A DNA stretch of 17,666 nucleotides from Oscillospiraceae bacterium (GCA_009784765.1 WQXP01000007.1:1-17666), one strand, 5' to 3'. Counted from the first letter of the stretch, positions 1-7,196 are shown. Numbers and translations: made by a program. The notes: a model not told the origin generated them from the letters alone.

Positions 1-335
1 CGGCAGAAGAGCCACGCCGCGATTACTCCGCCAATCAGCCCGCCATAAAACACCATTTCGCCGAAGAGCCATGAAAAAAACTGCCCGACAGGGATTTGCG
101 AATATCGCCCCCAGTTGAGAATTAAGTCGGGCGTTCGCGTAATCGGGCGAAAAAGCATTGCCCCGACAAATCCGCCGACGACTGCCATTGCCGCAGTCAA
201 AATCGGGTCCATTACTTTCTCGCGCCGTAAGCGGCAGTTGATGTATATGAGCAAAAATCCTGCGGCAATGCCGAGAATTATGAGTACTGTAAATGTAGGC
301 AAGTCTTTGCCGAAGATGTTAATGTAAGGGTGCAT
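1..335 (-). CDS. lgt: Prolipoprotein diacylglyceryl transferase, N-terminal part (cut by window edge)
   Basis: Lgt is an inner-membrane enzyme that moves diacylglyceryl from phosphatidylglycerol to the lipobox cysteine of prolipoproteins, the first step of lipoprotein maturation. I read it from the minus strand: it starts at an ATG at 335-333, begins MHPYINIFGKDLPTFT, and runs open to the window edge, so only about 111 of the usual 260-300 residues are seen. The start resembles the family's usual MHP-type opening. A hydrophobic helix follows (about residues 15-32), then a second around 47-60, then GEMVFYGGLIGG near residue 93, which matches the family's characteristic FYGGLIGG element. An AGGAG ribosome binding site lies 7-8 bases upstream. 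It follows the toxin gene by 21 bases, so it probably lies at the end of the nagB-purF-toxin transcript. The catalytic arginine and histidine regions are beyond the window. Confidence 0.9.
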   Translation of the reverse strand, partial: MHPYINIFGKDLPTFTVLIILGIAAGFLLIYINCRLRREKVMDPILTAAMAVVGGFVGAMLFRPITRTPDLILNWGRYSQIPVGQFFSWLFGEMVFYGGLIGGVIAAWLFC

Positions 336-356
336 CAGCTTTTCTCCTAAGTGCTT

Positions 357-644
357 TTACAGGCGAATGCTTCTCGCCCCGTGGAGGAGTCTGTGGACTT
401 CCACCCGCTTTTCGGGTTCTTCGAAAACCTTGTAAAAGACAACATAGTCCCCGACTATCATTCGGCGATAATCAGGGTTGGCGAAGAAAACTGCGCCCAT
501 GTAGGGTTGAAGTTCTAATGCGGCGTAGCAAGTTCTTAGTTTTGCCGCAAATTTGCCGGGAGTACTTGGGTAAAATTCCGACAAATACTCCATGATTTCA
601 CGGTATTCAAATTTAGCAACATCGGTGATTGTAACTTTATACAT
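357..644 (-). CDS. ParE/RelE-family type II toxin
   Basis: This 95-residue protein fits the RelE/ParE toxin fold in size and pattern. It has an N-terminal beta strand (YKVTITDVAKFEYREIMEYL), a helix pair around residues 10-45, and a C-terminal sheet with RRMIVGDYVVFYKV followed by VEVHRLLHGARSI. That last stretch is the typical ending of ParE-like toxins. Known members inhibit gyrase (ParE) or cleave mRNA on the ribosome (RelE); the sequence alone does not tell which applies here. The start codon lies 8 bases inside the end of the antitoxin gene, and the ribosome binding site GGAGG is inside that gene, so translation is probably coupled. No transposase or phage gene is nearby. Confidence 0.82.
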   Translation of the reverse strand: MYKVTITDVAKFEYREIMEYLSEFYPSTPGKFAAKLRTCYAALELQPYMGAVFFANPDYRRMIVGDYVVFYKVFEEPEKRVEVHRLLHGARSIRL

Positions 645-867
645 TCCTTACCTCCCCGATGTCAAAAAACTCTTCAACCGTCAGCCACGTTACTTTACCC
701 TCAGCAATATCATTTTCTGTTTTTGCAAGCTCTCGACAAACATACGCATTATATTCGTTTTCAGCCTCTTTCTGCTCCTTAATATAAGCCGCGTAACGAT
801 AGATTTCGTCTAACAGTTCCGGCGGCAAAAACTCGATTGCCTCGATAATATCTTGTTTAGTTCTCAT
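637..867 (-). CDS. Antitoxin of the ParE-like pair
   Basis: This 76-residue acidic protein lies directly upstream of the toxin gene and overlaps it by 8 bases, the usual order for type II pairs. The N-terminal half (about residues 7-33, around LPPELLDEIYRYAAYIKEQK) is predicted helical and resembles small antitoxin or DUF2281-like N-termini. The C-terminal part (AKTENDIAEGKVTWLTVEEF) has the ENDIAEGK pattern often seen in the toxin-binding tail of RelB/Phd-like antitoxins. The role rests on position, size and these patterns; I cannot name its DNA-binding family. A good AGGAG ribosome binding site precedes the ATG. No promoter of its own is evident in the 27-base gap after purF, so it is probably expressed with nagB-purF. 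Confidence 0.72.
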   Translation of the reverse strand: MRTKQDIIEAIEFLPPELLDEIYRYAAYIKEQKEAENEYNAYVCRELAKTENDIAEGKVTWLTVEEFFDIGEVRNV

Positions 868-894
868 AATGGTTTTCTCCTTTGAATGTGTTTG

Positions 895-2322
895 TTACTC
901 TCCCGTAAAACAAGTCGTGCAGAATGGCAGACTGCAGCCTTTACACGCGGATTTCAGCCCATCAACGCTGATGAACCCCAAGCTGTCTGCGCCGATTGCT
1001 TGGCAGACTTCGTCTAACTCCATGCGATTTGCAATGAGCTTGTCGGCGGAGTCAATATCAGTCCCGTAATTGCAGACGAACTTAAAGGGCGGCGACGATA
1101 TTCGCATATGAACTTCTCTTGCGCCTGCGTTTTTGAGGCTTCTCACGATTTTCGCGCTGGTCGTCCCGCGGACTATGGAGTCGTCAATCAACACCACGCG
1201 CTTCCCGCGAATGTTCGCTGCAAGGGGGTTGAGCTTCTGCAACACTGCCGTATCACGCTGAGATTGTACGGGGTAGATGAAACTCCTGCCGATGTAACGA
1301 TTTTTCACGAACCCCGCCGCAAGGGGGATTCCGCTGATTTTGCTGTAACCGACTGCCGCTTCAAGCCCGGAGTCAGGCACTCCGCAGACTACGTCGGCGG
1401 CGACAGGGTGTTCTGTTGCAAGAACCCGCCCCATGTTATAGCGCGACTGGTTGACGTTGACGCCGTCTATGACAGAATCGGGGCGAGCAAAGTAAACAAA
1501 CTCAAATATGCACAGCCCTTTATGTTCATCGTCGCGGACTAATCGCACACCTTCGTGGGTGATTTCGCCGTTGTCGATTACCACGACTTCCCCCGGAAGA
1601 ACATCGCGAATAAACTCAAACCCGCAGACTTCGAGAGCACAGCTTTCAGACGCGAATGCGTAACCGTCTTCGTTCTTTCCTATACATAATGGTCGGAATC
1701 CGTTAGAATCGCGGACAGCAATCAGCTTTTTCTTTGAGGTTGCAACAATCAGCGAAAAAGCACCGCACAGAAAATTCGCGGCTTTGACTACGCCCTCAAG
1801 GGCGTTTCGTGCTTTTGTAGTGCTTATTTCGCCTAAGGCACGGTCGCTGAGTGCGTTGGTGTTCTCTTCGCGCATAATGCAGTAGGCAATCAGCCACGCG
1901 ATTACCTCTGAGTTATTCGTCGCGTTGAACTGGACACCGTGCCGCTTGAGGGAATCGCGGATTTCGTCGGCATTGGTAATGTTCCCGTTATGAGTAACAG
2001 CTATTCGCCCTGTCAGGTATTCCGCGATAAAGGGCCCTACGTTTTCGCGGGTGTTATTTCCGCTCATGGAATACTGCGTATGCCCGAGAGCTAAATTGCT
2101 TTTCGGAATTTTGTTAAGCTTGCCGCCTCCGAAAACCTCACTCACAAGCCCTAAGTTCTTGGTACAGGAAATCCGCCGCTCGTTGACTGCGGCAATCCCT
2201 GCGCCTTCTTGTCCGCGATGTTGCAGAGCCATGAGCGCGTTGTAGGTTACTCCCACTGCTTCCTCGCTCTTGAGTGCGACCCCGAAGACTCCGCATTCCT
2301 CGCTAACTTTGTTAAATTTCAT
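895..2322 (-). CDS. purF: Amidophosphoribosyltransferase
   Basis: PurF is the first committed enzyme of de novo purine synthesis. It makes phosphoribosylamine from PRPP and glutamine in the cytoplasm. The 475-residue protein has the class II glutaminase N-terminus: EECGVFGV puts the nucleophile at Cys10, so a 9-residue propeptide would be removed. LMALQHRGQEGAG follows at about 30-42. The phosphoribosyltransferase half carries VVLIDDSIVRGTTS (about 375-388), the PRPP-binding loop. Cysteines in FVCNYG and the cysteine-rich C-terminus (CKGCSLPFCTTC) agree with the Fe-S cluster type known from Bacillus PurF. Length is normal. The ribosome binding site AAGGAAG precedes ATG 2322. It follows nagB by 47 bases; that gap contains most of a heptad repeat. 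Seeing purF with nagB and without other pur genes is unusual. Confidence 0.97.
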   Translation of the reverse strand: MKFNKVSEECGVFGVALKSEEAVGVTYNALMALQHRGQEGAGIAAVNERRISCTKNLGLVSEVFGGGKLNKIPKSNLALGHTQYSMSGNNTRENVGPFIAEYLTGRIAVTHNGNITNADEIRDSLKRHGVQFNATNNSEVIAWLIAYCIMREENTNALSDRALGEISTTKARNALEGVVKAANFLCGAFSLIVATSKKKLIAVRDSNGFRPLCIGKNEDGYAFASESCALEVCGFEFIRDVLPGEVVVIDNGEITHEGVRLVRDDEHKGLCIFEFVYFARPDSVIDGVNVNQSRYNMGRVLATEHPVAADVVCGVPDSGLEAAVGYSKISGIPLAAGFVKNRYIGRSFIYPVQSQRDTAVLQKLNPLAANIRGKRVVLIDDSIVRGTTSAKIVRSLKNAGAREVHMRISSPPFKFVCNYGTDIDSADKLIANRMELDEVCQAIGADSLGFISVDGLKSACKGCSLPFCTTCFTGE

Positions 2323-2350
2323 AAAATTACACTTCCTTACAAACTTAAAT

Positions 2351-2383
2351 AACTGTCAACCGTCAATTGTCAATTGTCAACTG
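2351..2383. repeat. Heptad repeat copy A (nagB/purF junction)
   Basis: Thirty-three bases made of degenerate 7-base units. Read on the minus strand the units are CAGTTGA, CAATTGA, CAATTGA, CGGTTGA and then CAGTT. The same start and end and the same 33-base length recur inside alaS (16227-16259), and a short 12-base form occurs at 12035-12046. The left part lies between nagB and purF; the right part forms the last codons and TGA stop of nagB. Each unit contains a TTGACA-like hexamer, but I see no matching -10 that would make this a convincing purF promoter. Confidence 0.8.
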
Positions 2384-3092
2384 CCGATTTATCCGCCAAA
2401 ATCACGACATTGCTGTGCAGTTGAAGCACAGACGCAGGGCATTTCGGAGTAACCGCGCCGCGTACCATAGCCGCGACTGCCTCGCGCTTGCCCGCACCGT
2501 ACACAACCATGACTATTTTGCGCGCCCGCATGATTGTCCCGATTCCCATAGTGAGGGCGGCGCGAGGGACTTCTGCTTCACTCGCGAAAAAGCGCGAATT
2601 TGCCGCAATCGTACTCTCCGATAACTGAACACAGTGGGTGGTGTTCCGGAAAGCGTCTGCGGGTTCGTTGAAGGCGATATGCCCGTTATTCCCAAGCCCG
2701 AGAAGCTGCAGGTCAATCCCGCCCGCGTTGTTTATGCTGAACTCGTACCGCCCGCATTCGTGAGCGATGTCTTTCGCAGTGCCGTTCGGGACAAAGATGT
2801 TAGACTCGTCAATGTTAATGTGATTGAAGAGGTTCTCGCGCATGAAATGCTTGTAGCTCTGCTCATGAGTAGAGGGCAAGCCGCAATATTCATCAAGGTT
2901 GAATGTGGTAACGCGGGAGAAATCAGTCAGCCCTGCTTTGTTCGCGGCGATTAGCTCGCTGTAAGTCGTCAGGACAGAAGAACCTGTGGCAAGACCGAGG
3001 ACGCAGTCAGGCTTTTGCAGAACTTGCGCAGACAAAATCGCGGCGGCGGCTTTGCCGATTTGCTCGGCGTTTTCGTAAATATGGATTGTCAT
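2370..3092 (-). CDS. nagB: Glucosamine-6-phosphate deaminase
   Basis: NagB converts glucosamine-6-phosphate to fructose-6-phosphate and ammonia, the last step of amino-sugar catabolism. I chose ATG 3092 (240 residues, starting MTIHIYENAEQIG) over the upstream ATG at 3122. AAAGGAAA lies 9 bases before 3092, and the extra ten residues are not family-like. Visible motifs are GLATGSS (phosphate loop, about residues 33-39), FNLDEYCGL with the catalytic Asp (about 64-72), and GLGNNGHIAFNEP (about 131-143), which holds the active-site His and Glu. The residue before GHI is Asn rather than the Asp of E. coli NagB; as far as I recall this is common in Gram-positive homologs. The C-terminus (SAVDN then TGA) is made of heptad repeat copy A. 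First gene after a consensus promoter. Confidence 0.95.
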   Translation of the reverse strand: MTIHIYENAEQIGKAAAAILSAQVLQKPDCVLGLATGSSVLTTYSELIAANKAGLTDFSRVTTFNLDEYCGLPSTHEQSYKHFMRENLFNHINIDESNIFVPNGTAKDIAHECGRYEFSINNAGGIDLQLLGLGNNGHIAFNEPADAFRNTTHCVQLSESTIAANSRFFASEAEVPRAALTMGIGTIMRARKIVMVVYGAGKREAVAAMVRGAVTPKCPASVLQLHSNVVILADKSAVDN

Positions 3093-3127
3093 ATAAGGTC
3101 GTTTCCTTTCGGTTATTGTCAAGATTC

Positions 3128-3160
3128 GCCCGTCGGACGGGCAAAGCCCGCCCTTTGGGC
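3128..3160 (-). promoter_or_regulatory. Three overlapping hairpins in the nagB leader, repeat-like
   Basis: Between the nagB promoter and its ribosome binding site lie three G+C-rich inverted repeats: 3128-3142 (GCCCGTC, G, GACGGGC), 3139-3149 (GGGC, AAA, GCCC) and 3150-3160 (GCCC, TTT, GGGC). The first two share bases and exclude each other. The arms joined by AAA resemble the AGCGGAC-AAA-GTCCGCT hairpin at 17600-17616 upstream of alaS, so this may be a dispersed hairpin repeat rather than a specific attenuator. No U-run follows, so it is not a classic terminator. A role in nagB leader RNA is possible but not shown. Confidence 0.5.
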
Positions 3161-3185
3161 TTATCTCTTCTTTAACATATATATC

Positions 3186-3214
3186 AGTATATCATGATAT
3201 GAGCTTTTTGTCAA
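3186..3214 (-). promoter_or_regulatory. Consensus promoter for nagB-purF
   Basis: On the minus strand, TTGACA (3214-3209) and TATACT (3191-3186) are separated by exactly 17 bases. Transcription would start near 3179 and give a leader of about 85 bases before nagB. A perfect 12-base palindrome, ATATCATGATAT (3189-3200), overlaps the -10 and the spacer and is a possible operator; the regulator is unknown. The site is divergent from the gatC promoter, and the two -35 elements are about 28 bases apart. Confidence 0.82.
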
Positions 3215-3242
3215 CAGCAAAACACCTTTTTTGAAATTTTGC

Positions 3243-3271
3243 TTGACAAAAGCATACTTTTATGGTACAAT
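3243..3271 (+). promoter_or_regulatory. Consensus promoter for gatC-purL-gatA-gatB-glnN
   Basis: TTGACA (3243-3248), a 17-base spacer and TACAAT (3266-3271) make a near-perfect sigma-A-type promoter. It lies 39 bases upstream of gatC, so the leader would be about 33 bases. No other promoter of this quality is seen inside the five-gene cluster, and the gaps are small. I see no riboswitch or clear PurR box between it and gatC. Confidence 0.85.
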
Positions 3272-3310
3272 TTTCATTGAAATAAATATGCACGAGAGGA
3301 ATTTAGCTTT

Positions 3311-3598
3311 ATGAAAATCACACAAGACACGATGGAGTATCTCGAAGAGCTGTCTTGCATGACACTCGCAGAGGGCGAAGCCGTCGAAATCAAAGCGGAA
3401 ATTGAGGAGATTTTAGACTATATCCACGTAATCTGTGACTTGGAGACACAAGAAACACCCGAACTCATCTCTCCCATTGATGCCGTGAACTCGTGGCGTG
3501 AAGACGAAGTCGCTCCTTCGCTCTCCCGTGAGGCGTTCCTGAGCATATCCTCCGAACATGACGGCGAAATGCCGATAGTTCCAAAGGTTGTGGAGTAG
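3311..3598 (+). CDS. gatC: Asp-tRNA(Asn)/Glu-tRNA(Gln) amidotransferase subunit C
   Basis: GatC is the small scaffold subunit of GatCAB, which turns misacylated Glu-tRNA(Gln) or Asp-tRNA(Asn) into the correct amide form. The 95-residue length is typical. Visible are the helical N-terminus (MKITQDTMEYLEELSCMTLA), the ILDYIHVICDLET helix (about residues 34-46), WREDEVAPSLSREA (matching the family's LREDxVxPSLxREE, about 62-75), and the C-terminal VPKVVE. A GAGAGGA ribosome binding site lies 10 bases before the ATG. The TAG stop is part of a GTAGGG-hairpin repeat. Its partners gatA and gatB are downstream but are separated from it by the 3.5-kb purL, an unusual arrangement. Confidence 0.95.
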   Translation: MKITQDTMEYLEELSCMTLAEGEAVEIKAEIEEILDYIHVICDLETQETPELISPIDAVNSWREDEVAPSLSREAFLSISSEHDGEMPIVPKVVE

Positions 3599-3620
3599 GG
3601 CGCGGTGTCCACACCGCGCC
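3595..3620. repeat. GTAGGG-hairpin repeat, copy 1 (gatC/purL junction)
   Basis: GTAGGG opens an inverted repeat with arms 3599-3607 and 3612-3620 (GGCGCGGTG and CACCGCGCC) and the loop TCCA. The repeat's TAG is the gatC stop codon. The near-identical copy after purL (7171-7196) differs at both sides of one base pair (C3601-G3618 here, T-A there), so pairing is kept. No U-run follows, so it is a poor terminator. Confidence 0.8.
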
Positions 3621-3646
3621 GCACATAAATGAAAGGAATCAAAAAA

Positions 3647-6600
3647 ATGATATATCGCTATTACACCGAAAAACGCGACGGTTACGACACCGCCGCAAAA
3701 GCTGTCGAGGCACAACTGCGCAGCTTTCTCAAAATCCCGAATGCAAGCGTGCGGCTGCTCACCCGTTATGACGTGCAGGGTGTGCAGGGCGTTCCCGAAG
3801 AACGCCTTGCTGATATTACAGCCGTAATCAGCAGCCCCCTTGTTGACAATATCAGCGCGGACAAGCTTCCTGTGTTGCCCCACGATTCGCGGCTGCTCAT
3901 AACAGAATCCCTGCCGGGACAGTATGACATTCTTGCGGACACAACCGAGCAGTGCATTCAGTTTGTATTGTCAGACTCAGAACTTCCGCGTCCCATAGTC
4001 AAAACCGCGAAAGTATATGTCATCAGTGATGTTAATGACAGCGAGTTCGCGAAAATTAAGGCATACCTCATCAACCCTGTGGAAGAGAGGGAGGCGCAAG
4101 CACAAAAGCCTGAAACTCTGCTTGACACAGATACAGCCGAACCCGACGACGTGGCTCTCGTATCGCAGGAGGATTTAACTCACCCCGACAAACTCGGGCT
4201 TGCTATGTCGGCGGAGGACTTGGCGACAGTCCGTGAGTATTTCACGCGGAAGGGCAGGCAGCCTACAATCACCGAAATCCGAATGCTTGACACCTACTGG
4301 TCGGACCACTGTAGACACACGACTTTTAATACGCAGTTTCCCGAAGCCGAAATTACAATCAACGATGCGCGTGTTAAAGCGGCGTTCGAGGCTTTCAAAG
4401 CCGTGAACGGCGACCGCCCCGTAACCCTCATGAATATCGCGACTGCCGCTATGCGCCATATGCGAAAAAGCGGCGAACTTCCTATGCTGTACGAAACAGA
4501 GTCGGACGAGAACAACGCTTGTACAATCAAAATAGCCGACAAAGCGGGAGATACACTATTGTTTTTCAAGAACGAAACCCATAATCACCCGACTGAGATT
4601 GAGCCTTTCGGAGGCGCGGCGACTTGTGTCGGCGGAGCAATCCGCGACCCGCTTTCGGGGCGGGCATACGTCTACCAAGCTATGAGAATCACAGGCGCAG
4701 GGGACCCGCGAACGCCTTTCGAGGATACAGTGGCAGGGAAACTCCCCCAGCGTAAAATCACCACGACTGCGGCGGCGGGCTACAGCTCATACGGAAATCA
4801 AATCGGGGTTGCAGCGGGGTATGTCCGCGAACTCTACCACCCCGGTTACGTAGCGAAACGCATGGAACTCGGTGCGGTAATCGCCTCAGCGAAAGAGGCA
4901 CACGTTCGCCGCGAGAAGCCGCTCCCCGGTGATGTGGTAATCGTCATGGGTGCAAGAACAGGACGCGACGGTGTCGGAGGCGCGACGGGGTCTTCCAAGG
5001 AGCATGAGAAAGATACCGTCACCAAAAGTGCGGCAGAAGTCCAGAAAGGCGACGCACCGAAAGAACGTAATCTTCAGCGTTTGTTATCTAATCCAGATGT
5101 TACACGGCTGATTAAGAAGTGCAATGATTTCGGGGCGGGCGGCGCGTCTGTGGCAATCGGTGAAATTGCAGACGGTGTTGAAATAGATTTAGACACGCTC
5201 CCTACCAAATACGCAGGGCTTGACGGAACAGAGCTTGCAATCTCTGAAAGCCAAGAGCGAATGGCAGTTGTCGTTGCGGCAAGCGACGCGCAGGAGCTTC
5301 TGCGGCAGTGCCTTCTCGAAAATGTTGAGGCGGTAATTGCCGCGAAAATAACGCAAACTCCGCGTCTTGTAATGAAACATCGCGGCAAGACTATAGTAGA
5401 CATTGCCCGTGCTTTTCTTGACAGCGCAGGTGCGACGCGATACACCAAAGTCCTTGTCGGCGAGAAAGGCGCGGCGGCAAACTCGGCGAAATCGCAAACT
5501 TCAGGCGGCTCTCTCCTTGAGCTTAACACAGCTTCTCAAAAAGGATTGGCGCAGATGTTCGACTGTTCTGTAGGAGCAGGGACTATATTCGCGCCTTACG
5601 GCGGGAAATACCAACTCACCGAAAACCCGGTTATGGCAGCGTTAATTCCCGCACTGCCGACTAAGGCTTCCCTGCTCGCATACGGCTATGAGCCGTACTT
5701 GAGCGAAGCAGACCCCTTCGCGGGGGCGCAGGACGCGGTTGTCGCTTCTGTGGCGAAACTTGTGGCGGCAGGGGCAGACTTAGATTCCATTCACTTATCT
5801 TTGCAAGAATACTTCCCGCGGCTCGGTGACTGTCCTGAGCGTTGGGGCGTAGTCTTTTCGGCGATGCTCGGGGCGTTCTCGGCTCAGATGGGGCTGAAAA
5901 TCGCGGCAATCGGCGGGAAAGACAGTATGTCAGGCTCGTTCGGCACAATCGACGTCCCGCCAACTCTCGTATCATTCGCTTGCGGAGTAGGCGCCCCTGC
6001 CACGCTCATAAGCAATGAGTTCAGAAGAACGAACAGCCCTGTCTACGCGCTGAAACTCCCGCAGGAGTTTGGGAAAATGCGCGAAATGTTCGAAAAATAC
6101 GGCGAGTTAGTCCGCACAGGCGCAGTTTTGTCGGCGCGGTATTGCAGAACAGGGCGCAGTTTCTCGAATATGTGTCTGGGCAACATGATTGGCTATGAGG
6201 GCGAATCTTATATCAGCAATTCAATCGTGTTTGAAGCAGCCGAGGAATTACCCGGCTATGTATTTGTCGGGCGAACTCAAGCTAAAGCGGAAATCAACGG
6301 AACGCCGCTTTCACAAATTCGCGAGAAATATGAAGCACCTCTTGAGGGCATCTTCCCTGTGAACCCTGCATTCGTCAAGCAGTCGGGCGACGCGCCGACG
6401 ATTGCAGACACACAACGCCCGGGGACGCGATGTGTACACCGCTCCTTACTGCCAAAGGCGATTATCCCTGTGTTCCCGGGAACAATAGGCGAGTTTGACG
6501 CACAGCAAGCCCTTGAACGCGAGGGCGGGAAGGGCGAGCAAGTGCTTATTCGCAACCTGACACCTGCGCTGTTGCAGGAATCTGTTGCGGCTTTAGAAGC

Positions 6601-7174
6601 CGCACTCAAAGCGGCGCAAATGCTGATTATACCCGCTTGCTCAGCGGAGTATGCGGGGTACAGCGCGGCACTTCTCAAAAACCCGAGGCTTGCAAACGCA
6701 GTCGCGCAGTTGCTTGAGCGGGGCGGGCTTGTGCTGAAAATCGGGGCGATTACCACAGCGGGAACTCTTGCGCCGAATACAATCGGGCGGCATCAGTCTT
6801 GCTATGCGCGTGTGCGGGTATCAAGCACAGCTTCGCCGTGGTTGTCTAAGTGTGAAGCAGGTGAAGTCTATCTGCAGGCAGTGTCGCACTCAGCGGGAAG
6901 ATTTGTCGCAGAGCCGCATACTCTCGAGGCTCTCAAAGAACGCGGGCAAATCGCATTGCAGTTCGCGGACTTTGACGGAAACGCGAGCATGGACATTGCA
7001 CACAATCCTTTCGGCTCAGACTACGCGGCCGCAGGGATTAGTTCAGAGTGCGGGCGTGTTCTTGAGGTTTTAATCCACCCCGAGAGATACAACGAACACA
7101 CAGTGAGAAATATACGCGCAAACGGCGACAAATATTTGCCTGTTTTCAAAAGCGGAGTAAAATATTTCATGTAG
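3647..7174 (+). CDS. purL: Phosphoribosylformylglycinamidine synthase, single-chain PurL with a degenerate glutaminase domain
   Basis: This is the long form of FGAM synthase, the fourth step of purine synthesis, normally FGAR + ATP + glutamine. I prefer ATG 3647 (1175 residues, MIYRYYTEKRDGYD) to ATG 3629, because GAAAGGA lies 9 bases before 3647. The synthetase part looks intact: WSDHCRHTTF (about residue 218), FKNETHNHPTEIEPFGG (about 307-323), a central GDAPKERNLQRLLSNPDVT stretch, and IGGKDSMSGSFGT (about 756-768). The C-terminal class I amidotransferase domain starts at IIPVFPGT (about 938). It keeps NTIGRH, SHSAGRF, FDFDGN-like ADFDGN and IHPER, but the loop that normally reads LPGGFSAGD is now IIPACSAEYAGYS. 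The GICNGFQ nucleophile elbow is replaced by KIGAITTAGTLAP and shortened. I infer loss of glutaminase activity. Family members are usually about 1,230-1,260 residues. Confidence 0.93.
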   Translation: MIYRYYTEKRDGYDTAAKAVEAQLRSFLKIPNASVRLLTRYDVQGVQGVPEERLADITAVISSPLVDNISADKLPVLPHDSRLLITESLPGQYDILADTTEQCIQFVLSDSELPRPIVKTAKVYVISDVNDSEFAKIKAYLINPVEEREAQAQKPETLLDTDTAEPDDVALVSQEDLTHPDKLGLAMSAEDLATVREYFTRKGRQPTITEIRMLDTYWSDHCRHTTFNTQFPEAEITINDARVKAAFEAFKAVNGDRPVTLMNIATAAMRHMRKSGELPMLYETESDENNACTIKIADKAGDTLLFFKNETHNHPTEIEPFGGAATCVGGAIRDPLSGRAYVYQAMRITGAGDPRTPFEDTVAGKLPQRKITTTAAAGYSSYGNQIGVAAGYVRELYHPGYVAKRMELGAVIASAKEAHVRREKPLPGDVVIVMGARTGRDGVGGATGSSKEHEKDTVTKSAAEVQKGDAPKERNLQRLLSNPDVTRLIKKCNDFGAGGASVAIGEIADGVEIDLDTLPTKYAGLDGTELAISESQERMAVVVAASDAQELLRQCLLENVEAVIAAKITQTPRLVMKHRGKTIVDIARAFLDSAGATRYTKVLVGEKGAAANSAKSQTSGGSLLELNTASQKGLAQMFDCSVGAGTIFAPYGGKYQLTENPVMAALIPALPTKASLLAYGYEPYLSEADPFAGAQDAVVASVAKLVAAGADLDSIHLSLQEYFPRLGDCPERWGVVFSAMLGAFSAQMGLKIAAIGGKDSMSGSFGTIDVPPTLVSFACGVGAPATLISNEFRRTNSPVYALKLPQEFGKMREMFEKYGELVRTGAVLSARYCRTGRSFSNMCLGNMIGYEGESYISNSIVFEAAEELPGYVFVGRTQAKAEINGTPLSQIREKYEAPLEGIFPVNPAFVKQSGDAPTIADTQRPGTRCVHRSLLPKAIIPVFPGTIGEFDAQQALEREGGKGEQVLIRNLTPALLQESVAALEAALKAAQMLIIPACSAEYAGYSAALLKNPRLANAVAQLLERGGLVLKIGAITTAGTLAPNTIGRHQSCYARVRVSSTASPWLSKCEAGEVYLQAVSHSAGRFVAEPHTLEALKERGQIALQFADFDGNASMDIAHNPFGSDYAAAGISSECGRVLEVLIHPERYNEHTVRNIRANGDKYLPVFKSGVKYFM

Positions 7175-7196
7175 GGTGCGGTGTCCACACCGCACC
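7171..7196. repeat. GTAGGG-hairpin repeat, copy 2 (purL/gatA junction)
   Basis: GTAGGG leads into arms GGTGCGGTG (7175-7183) and CACCGCACC (7188-7196) around TCCA. The TAG is the purL stop. Compared with copy 1 only the third base pair differs (T7177-A7194 instead of C-G), a compensated change. The gatA ribosome binding site GAAAGGAAA follows directly, as the purL one does after copy 1. Confidence 0.8.

Noticed and set aside
1108..1542. 144-codon open frame opposite purF
   Set aside because: Mirror of a strongly conserved gene with G+C-rich codons; no ribosome site and no family-like motif.
2351..2383. Possible purF promoter made by TTGACA-like heptads
   Set aside because: The best -10 at a 16-base spacing is TATTTA, with only three matches to TATAAT; a repeat explains the TTGACA units better.
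2351..2383. Short regular repeats considered as a CRISPR remnant
   Set aside because: Units are 7 bases with no spacers and no cas genes nearby.
2640..2710. NagB active-site Asp replaced by Asn (GNNGHIAFNEP) as a possible defect
   Set aside because: As far as I recall, Asn here is common in Gram-positive NagB; the key His and Glu and the upstream catalytic Asp are present.
3595..3620. Hairpin after gatC as a terminator
   Set aside because: No T-run follows, and the same element recurs after purL and inside alaS; with purL directly downstream, termination here would be odd.
3413..3883. 156-codon open frame opposite gatC and the purL start
   Set aside because: It spans two well-supported genes and the hairpin repeat, with no initiation signal; a shadow.
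6277..6756. 159-codon open frame opposite the purL glutaminase domain
   Set aside because: Serine- and alanine-rich translation typical of an antisense read; no ribosome site or recognisable domain.
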